The notes under the pieces: generated by a model | The model's database searches: none | What the model was told of the DNA's origin: nothing | Seen by the model: only the letters and a program-made list of their open reading frames with translations | Assembly: GCA_036936605.1 (NCBI GenBank) | Contig: JAUPFV010000003.1 | Span: forward strand, 105,037,278-105,101,277 | DNA length: 64,000 bases | Direction of reading: 5' to 3' | Origin: Limnanthes douglasii subsp. nivea | Lineage: Eukaryota; Streptophyta; Magnoliopsida; Brassicales; Limnanthaceae | Part shown: positions 57,964-64,000 of the stretch, piece after piece | Position numbering within the stretch: position 1 is the stretch's first letter | Layout: the number at the start of each line of letters is the position of its first letter | Position numbers and translations under genes: made by a program

Positions 57964-59555
57964 CAGTGGCGGATCTACGCTCGGGCCCGTAGGGCGTAGG
58001 CCCCCCTTACCTAAAATATACCTTTTATATTTTTTAAGTTAATAATATAATATTAAAATAAAAATTATACGCCCCCTTACCTAAATTATACGCCCTCCTA
58101 CCTAAAATATATATTTTATATAAATAATATTAAATTAAAAATTTAAGAAAATAATTGTTTTTTAGGAATGTTATAAATTTAAAGTAAAATTTTAATTTAA
58201 AAATTATTATGTTGACTATTTTTAATAAACTTTTTAGATTAAAAGTCTCAGGCGTTAAAAATTTTAATTTAAAAAATCTTGGATTATGGCTATTTTTAAG
58301 GAAAAATTTAAGTAAAAAATCTTGAATATTTTAAAAGAAAATTTTAAGTTGGTATTTATAAATGGTTGGATGTAGTCTCGGGCATCTCAATCTCTAGAAT
58401 ATTAGAACTCTTGATTGATTTTGTAAGTATTCTCATTCTTTTTTGCGATAATATGTTTTGATTTTATATTCGATCAATCTTTCTATTTCTAATTAATTAT
58501 GTTTTATCTCTTACTTTGATTTAGAAAAAGATAATGAATTGCTGCTTATGAACGAGAGAGACGATATTTAAGTCAAAGAAAAGGGGAAAAAGGAAGAACA
58601 CGATCCGAAGGAAGAACACGATACGTCCCAATTTATTTTTTCAAGGTATGTATGTTTTTTTGTTTTCTTTTGAAATTTTATTATTATTTTGATCTTAAAA
58701 CACTTGATAATCAATATTTTTTTTCTGATCTGATTTGTGGTCACTTAGGAAAGTAAAAATAGATTTACATAGTTTTAGATAGCAAAGTTTTATTTACTGA
58801 AATTATTTTTTATAAAGTAATTGATTTTAATTTTTAATCTGTTTAAAGACAATGCATATATGGAAATATTTGTTATTTTTTAAAATAAAATTATATATTT
58901 ATATCATAAATATCTTTTATATAACCAAATTTTATTTATTTTCATCTATTTTTCAAAAATATATTTTTTTTAACAAATTTTATTTACTTTTATGTAAATT
59001 TTAAAATATCTTTTTAAAATATTAAATTTGGTTTTGTTATATTATATTATATTTTATATATCTTTTAAAAATAATATATATTAAGATACATTAAGATTTA
59101 TTTATGTAATAATAACATATTCTAATAAGATATTTTTATTTGTAGACTTATAATGGAGCGTTATTTTGCTAAAAAACCAAGGAATAGTGTTGGTTCTTCA
59201 AGTAGCTCGAGTAATAATAATAATATGATTCATCATAATCTGATTGCCTCTACATCAAGACCTAATGATGATAGTGTAGAATTTCATTTGAATGAAGATA
59301 TAGTGAGTGATCCGGGACTACGCCAACTTATTGAAAATCCTGATAGTAATGTTAGAGATAAAATTCGACGGAGAATTCATATCAAAAGGACCTTGCCAAT
59401 CAAAAAATCATATTTTCCCCAAAACACAATTTGGGAAAAATAACCGGAGTTTTCAAGTTACATGGTTCGAAAAATATCAATGGTTGGAATATAGTGTGCA
59501 TAAGGATGCGACATTTTGTTTAGCCCCCCTACTTCAATTCCTAGATCCGCCACTG
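57964..59555 (+). mobile_element. Deletion-derivative hAT transposon in the MULE SWIM domain
   Basis: Ends cagtggcggatcta (57964) and tagatccgccactg (to 59555) are perfect 14-bp inverted termini of the hAT type. A perfect 8-bp target duplication, atggtaac, flanks them (57956-57963 and 59556-59563). The only coding part is the N-terminus of a TTF-zinc-finger hAT transposase at 59153-59520; the catalytic and dimerisation domains are absent, so the element needs a partner to move. The insertion separates codons for GLP and CTCEI in the MULE SWIM finger. Confidence 0.95.
59153..59520 (+). pseudogene. Truncated hAT transposase N-terminus (TTF-type zinc finger)
   Basis: Starts MERYFAKKPRNSVGSSSSSS and has the typical acidic linker then DPGLRQLIENPDSNVRDKIR. 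Near 59390 the frame shifts and continues as KGPCQSKNHIFPKTQFGK, NNRSFQVTWFEKYQWLEYSV and HKDATFCLAPLL, the start of the TTF finger (normally CFPCYLF, so the finger is cut off by the right terminus). The rest of the transposase has been lost by internal deletion. Confidence 0.85.
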
Positions 59556-61728
59556 ATGGTAACCCATGTGTTTTCCTAAGGACGCATCCTCCACATGCTA
59601 CCCGATCTACTCCTATATTTCTAGAACGTGCAATAGCATGCATCAAATGGGTTATGCCCGCATGGGATACAAAAACTTTAAGTTTCTTGGTTAAAGTAAA
59701 ATCAGAACCGGGTAAATTATGAAACTTACTTCGCTCGAACGATTCGAGGATCCTCGCATGTTGCTTTGTTAGAAGGTTGTGAACTTTTCCAAAAAAAGTT
59801 CCAAATTGCATTGATTCGTCCCAAGGTATTTTTTTAGGGCACAGTGAGCACTCTCACACCTACATAATACAAGTACATAATTAGGACGTATTTTTAAAGA
59901 GATATAATAACAAAACATAGAATTAAAAGAGATACTTATTTGATATTGTTTGGCTGTAATGTTTGATCTTGTTCGTTCAACATTGAAGAAACTTGTCACC
60001 ATATTTCGTTATACATATGTCCATAACGTAATCAAAACACTTGGAGTGAGAGGCGAACATCTTCTTCAATGTAGCTAGATTATTTTTGTAACTTTCAACC
60101 GTGTTCGCTCCGGTTATGTAGCCATAAAATCGACAAATTGTCTCACAATCACATCATCTTGGAATATCTTATGAACCGTCCCAAAAATATTCTTACTAAT
60201 ATGCCACGTGCATAAAACGTGATGTGTGCCCGGAAATATTTCCTCGATAGAGTCCATGAGAGCTAACTCTCAATGGGTAACAATAAAGCTCAGAATTACA
60301 CACTATCCATTATCAAACCACAAAGAGTACCCAAAGCCCATGTATAATTCAGTATCTTCTCATCTCTCAAAAAAACATACGCAACAGTAAATGTAATGGA
60401 AGTAGACGTAAATCCAAAAATCTCTAATTACGACATCTTATACCTAGTCATCTTGTAGGTACAATCAATGAATAGAACATTAGGGAATGTACGTAATAAT
60501 TGTATGCTCGTAGGATATGAGAAATAAAAATCAATGATAATTTTTTAATCGTCTTTCAACCGCCCCTACGTCGACTATCCATGCTCCTTCAATTTCGTCA
60601 ACAAATATTGCATTTGGGTTTATCCCCCGTGCTCAACATCACGATATTTTTTGCGGAAATTTTAGATTGCACGCATATTCGAAATTTTCTCCGGATATTG
60701 ATTCTTCAAACCGCTATATATATCCATAGGACATGGACCAATGTGAGACAAACTACGAACTAGTTCATCTTCATCCCGTTTCAGACTAAAAGCGTGGGAA
60801 TAGCCGTTTAAACAAATGTAGAGATTGTGATTGTGTGTATCGTTTATCACTTACAAGCACTATTGCATGGCTCGTACGTTAATCAGATGACCTTTAAACG
60901 AAAATAGATAATTATATGTCTTTGTCGTAATCTTCTCTTTCTTAAAGTATCCGGCTTTGCTTTTGATATGAAAATATCGTACCTCTCGCAAACGTAATCT
61001 AATCTAGAAGTTCTTCCCAATTTTCCGCTATCATAAAGCTTTATAATCGTGACGAACTTAATCTTCTTCGATTCTGCATACACGAAAGCATCCAATTCAT
61101 CTTTCGTAAATAACCTATATGTTGTGAATATTTTTGTGTAATCAGTATCCATACACAAAGGTCGGACAGGTTCCTCCTACAACGAATAACAATTTAACTT
61201 AAAATATAATGAATTGCATACAATGAGCGAATAATTTTCTATTGGTCGCATGCATTTTACGACATGTATAACGTTGATGTTGCATGAAGCGTTGCGATGT
61301 ATCTATTGAACATCTCGCATGAAGTTATGTGACCACGAAGTATACCCCGTGGCACGAATCGTGCGACCACGATGATGTTCATCATAAAAATGCATGCGAC
61401 CAGATTCAAACCATAAACTCAAGTTAAGCTCGTTATCTCCATTCGATAACCGTCATCCTCGTCCATCTAGTCCTTCAAAGAGATTCCTATTTCATTATCT
61501 TGCATGAATACTCTAATTTTTGGCTTTTTATGGTAGATTTGATGGATTTGGGTAATTTTTGGGTGTGCAATGCTAGTATTATGGTAGTACATAGTTATGG
61601 TTTAGGGTAGTTTTGGAGGTTTTCAGATTTTAAGTAATTTTTTGAGGTAAATGGCATGCTTGTAATTAGTTAGAGTGAACATGATAATTTGAGAAATTTA
61701 AATTTGAATTTAAAAAAAGAGGGTAGGG

Positions 61729-61768
61729 TGAGAGATCTATCAAAATATGTCTTATTTCTAGCCTAGCC
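61729..61768 (-). repeat. MULE right terminal inverted repeat
   Basis: The plus strand reads gtgagagatctatcaaaata followed by tgtcttatttctagcctagcc, the complement of the left terminus. Confidence 0.7.
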
Positions 61769-62004
61769 TTTTTTAAAAACCTCCTCATTTTTTATGTATA
61801 AACTTTTATCACTTAATTTTTTTTTAAAAAAAACCTCCTCTTTTTTAATCATGTCTTAAATCAAAAATAATTATTTAAATTATATATCATCGGATGAAAA
61901 AAATAAATAGTGAAAAATTTATAAAATATGAAAATCTTCTACATATAATAAATTTATAGCTAATTTGTCTTATCTAACTGAGTGTTAACCCTGTTGGTCT
62001 TATT

Positions 62005-63350
62005 TGTATTTTGATTATGCGTTAAACATGTTAGTTTTATTTGCCCGTGCTTTATCCGTGTATTAATCAAGTTTTTTATTTTCATTTTGTCCTAAAGATT
62101 CAAGTTTTGTGTCACTATTGGTCCCTCACAATTCTATCCGATTATACCCTTTTTCAGCTTAGTCAACAACCACCTCACTTTTATCATTTACCATAATTGT
62201 TTTGTCATTTATCATTTTACCTTCTTTTTTTTACCTTATTTCATTTACAATGTATAAATGGTTTGGACCCAGATTAAACCATAAACTCACAATTCAACAA
62301 CCCAACAATACCAATAAATTACTCAAACCCATTAAACTATCTGAAACCATTTCACTACCCAAACCCGAACCCGAATTAACCAAACCCAAATTAATCAGTT
62401 TCGACCCTAATTTTCATAGAATTTCTTCTTTTTGTATTGTATCATAACCCAAACCCGAATCAATTACCATACCCGAAACCATGAACTACTTCTTCTTTCA
62501 GTATTCTACAATTTCTTGTATTCTAACGAACTTATACAATAAGTTAGGATTTTAAATGTATGAAAACAAGAATTTAAAAAGCATGAAGAATTTATAGTGT
62601 ATGAACACTATATTAACTTCTTCTTCGTGTACATCTTCTTCATGTTTTTGCACTATACATTCTACACTATACATCTTCTTCTTCGTTAACTTATACAGTA
62701 AAAACACTATACAGTGTACATCTTCTTCTTCGTTAGTACACTCAATTACCATACACTCTACATCTTCTACTTCATTAAATAACCGGAACACCTGATTCAG
62801 TAACTTATACAGTAAGAACACTCAATTAACTTCTTATTCCTGTATAACTTCAGATTTATAGTGTATGAAAACGTGAAGAATAAAAAACTGAATTAGTAAT
62901 AACAAAACTAGTGAAGATGGTAAAATACATGAAAGAAGAAGTTCTATATAAATTAGGGTTGAAACTAATTAATTGGGGGTTTGGTTAATTGGAGTTTGGG
63001 TTTGGGTAATTAAATGGTTTTGAGTAATTTTAATGGGTTTGGATAGTTTAATGGTATTATTGGGTTGTGAATCTATGGTTTAAACGCGGGACCAACCCAT
63101 TTATATGTGGTAAATGAAATAAGAGAAAGATAAAGTAGTAAATGGTAAAAAATGATAAATGGTATAAGTGAGATGGCTGTTCACCGGGCTGAGAGAGGAG
63201 GATAATCGAATCGAATTGTAAATGAGCAATAGTGTCAGCAAAACTTGGATCTTTGTGGTGAACTAATCTTACACATTTATGAAACATGAAGAATGAGTGA
63301 CAAACACAAATAAAAATAAAAACTAGTTTGATACACCAACAAAACATAGA
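62005..63350. mobile_element. Fold-back (long inverted-repeat) element
   Basis: Left arm about 62005-62445 is the reverse complement, with mismatches, of right arm about 62925-63350. Pairing words include aagattcaagttttgtgtca with ggatctttgtggtgaa-type text, ttatttcatttac, cccaaacccgaa/ttgggtttgggt, gtttcgaccctaatttt and agaatttcttctt. The outer left arm carries two extra sub-repeats (gttaaccctgttggtctta, gttaaacatgttagttttat). The 480-base centre has repeats of acttatacagtaa/acatcttcttcttcgttaa. No protein is encoded; open frames at 62202-62447 and 63057-63347 are translations of the repeat arms. The termini and target duplication are not fixed. Confidence 0.75.
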
Positions 63351-64000
63351 GACGAATAAATAATTTTCAACCGAAATTATATTTTAGTATATTTTATTGG
63401 TGTCCGAATATTTGTATCTTGATTTGTTTTACTAATTTAATTTTGAATCCAAGTATCTATTTTAATTTTAATGTTTTTCTTAAACAAACTTACTGACTTT
63501 CAAAATATGACCGTAAAGATTTGTACAAATAATTAAATTTATTCTCCAGAAATAATTAATAAGTTAAGAGAGTATATTATTCAGGAGAATAATTTTATAG
63601 GGTATAGATTTCTCAATCATTCCTGCCTATATGATTCTATAGGTACCAATCTCTAGTCTTTTCTAAGAATAACTAATCATGTGGTATAGTAACAAAGAAC
63701 TAGTTTTAAATTAAAACAGGTAAGACCTTATATTTATTTATATATATGTAGCGGCATTAAAAGTTTATATATAGCGGCATTAAGAGTTTATTTGAATGAC
63801 TGGAAGTGAAACTTCCAATATATATTTTCAGTCAGCTTCGAAGTTTTGAACTTATTTTACTAATTAAATTCTGTTAAGGATAAAAACATATAATTGTTAT
63901 AATTTATTTTTACTTTCTGGGAATTTTTTATCTTATCCTTTTCTTTTTCTTAAAATATATAGATTTGACCAAGTATTGTCACTTTAAATTTAGTATATTT
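63351..64000. other. Unassigned AT-rich end of window
   Basis: No readable coding text. A short tandem duplication tagcggcattaa(a/g)agttta lies at 63749-63769 and 63772-63790. Confidence 0.5.

Larger units (their letters stand above)
57690..61158 (-). pseudogene. MULE transposase (FAR1-like), split by a hAT insertion
   Basis: On the minus strand, 61158-60883 carries the N-terminal DNA-binding region (LFTKDELDAFVYAES, SRLDYVCERYDIFIS). 60850-60662 reads DTHNHNLYICLNGYSHAFSL. 60640-60001 is the catalytic core: FIDCTYKMTRYKMS, LEIFGFTSTSITFTVAYVFL, ELALMDSIEEIFPGTHHVLC and TWHISKNIFGTVHKIF. 60002-59769 has CRCESAHCALKKYLGTNQCN, and 59811-59564 has LLTKQHARILESFERSKFHN and ACGGCVLRKTHG. The remainder, LPCTCEIASIARED, resumes at 57963, across the hAT. 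The D-D-E residues fit FIDCTYK (first Asp) and the later blocks, but frame breaks preclude activity. Confidence 0.85.
55766..61768. mobile_element. PMD-carrying Mutator-like element (MULE)
   Basis: Imperfect terminal inverted repeats of about 40 bases bound the element: left ggtaggaataagatatattt, right (reverse complement) ggctagaaataagacatatt, continuing through gat(g/a)gatct into a ...cac end. Inside, a PMD gene (56431-57660, plus) and a FAR1/MULE-type transposase (61158-57690, minus) converge tail to tail. A 1.6-kb hAT is nested in the transposase. Target duplication is not assignable because both flanks are poly(A)/poly(T)-rich. Coding regions contain frameshifts and stops, so the element is inactive. 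PMD capture by MULEs is established for plants; this particular structure is inferred from the sequence. Confidence 0.8.

Noticed and set aside
62202..62447. Open frames in both arms of the fold-back element (also 63057-63347)
   Set aside because: They translate the two arms of one inverted repeat; the Pro/Lys/Asn pattern follows from cccaaaccc words and shows no domain.

Overview
The window reads as nuclear DNA of a eudicot plant. It is strongly AT-rich, its one convincing host gene has GT-AG introns and a typical plant protein, and nearly everything else is layered, decaying transposable elements. Almost no long ORFs survive, because most elements carry stop codons, frameshifts or internal deletions. 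All calls rest on reading translations and repeats by eye.

Layout, left to right. A Ty3/gypsy reverse transcriptase (RT) fragment (1-930, minus) is followed by a gutted Ty1/copia element, copia-A (1903-4885, plus), and a CCAAACTCCAATCT-type low-complexity block (5040-5560). A nearly full-length L1-type LINE, LINE-1, occupies 6797-13205 (minus), with ORF1 (DUF4283 plus zinc knuckle), endonuclease, RT, zf-RVT and RNase H. Copia-D (15798-20766, minus; both LTRs, primer-binding site, polypurine tract, gag to RNase H) is the best preserved LTR element and sits between two older LTR-like repeats (14788 and 21453). An isolated LTR-like block lies near 24841, followed by a tandem array of small TRIM-type elements (25727-27790).

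A second LINE, LINE-2 (30340-33388 plus 40748-41085, minus), is cut in two by copia-B (33389-40747, minus), which belongs to the same family as copia-A. A Tat-like Ty3/gypsy ruin, gypsy-B (about 41500-49050, plus), carries gag, RT, RNase H and integrase remnants, then two tandem-repeat arrays and an antisense ORF.

The host gene at 51799-54773 (plus, four coding exons, 204 residues) encodes an FQR1/WrbA-type FMN-dependent NAD(P)H:quinone oxidoreductase. A possible terminal exon of an unidentified gene lies at 55321-55687.

The right end holds the most interesting structure: a Mutator-like element (MULE, 55766-61768) with recognisable terminal inverted repeats, a plant mobile domain (PMD) gene on one strand and a FAR1/MULE-type transposase on the other. 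A deletion-derivative hAT transposon (57964-59555) with a perfect 8-bp target duplication interrupts the transposase SWIM zinc finger. A fold-back element (about 62005-63350) follows. I see no prokaryote-style operons, CRISPR arrays or convincing tRNA genes.
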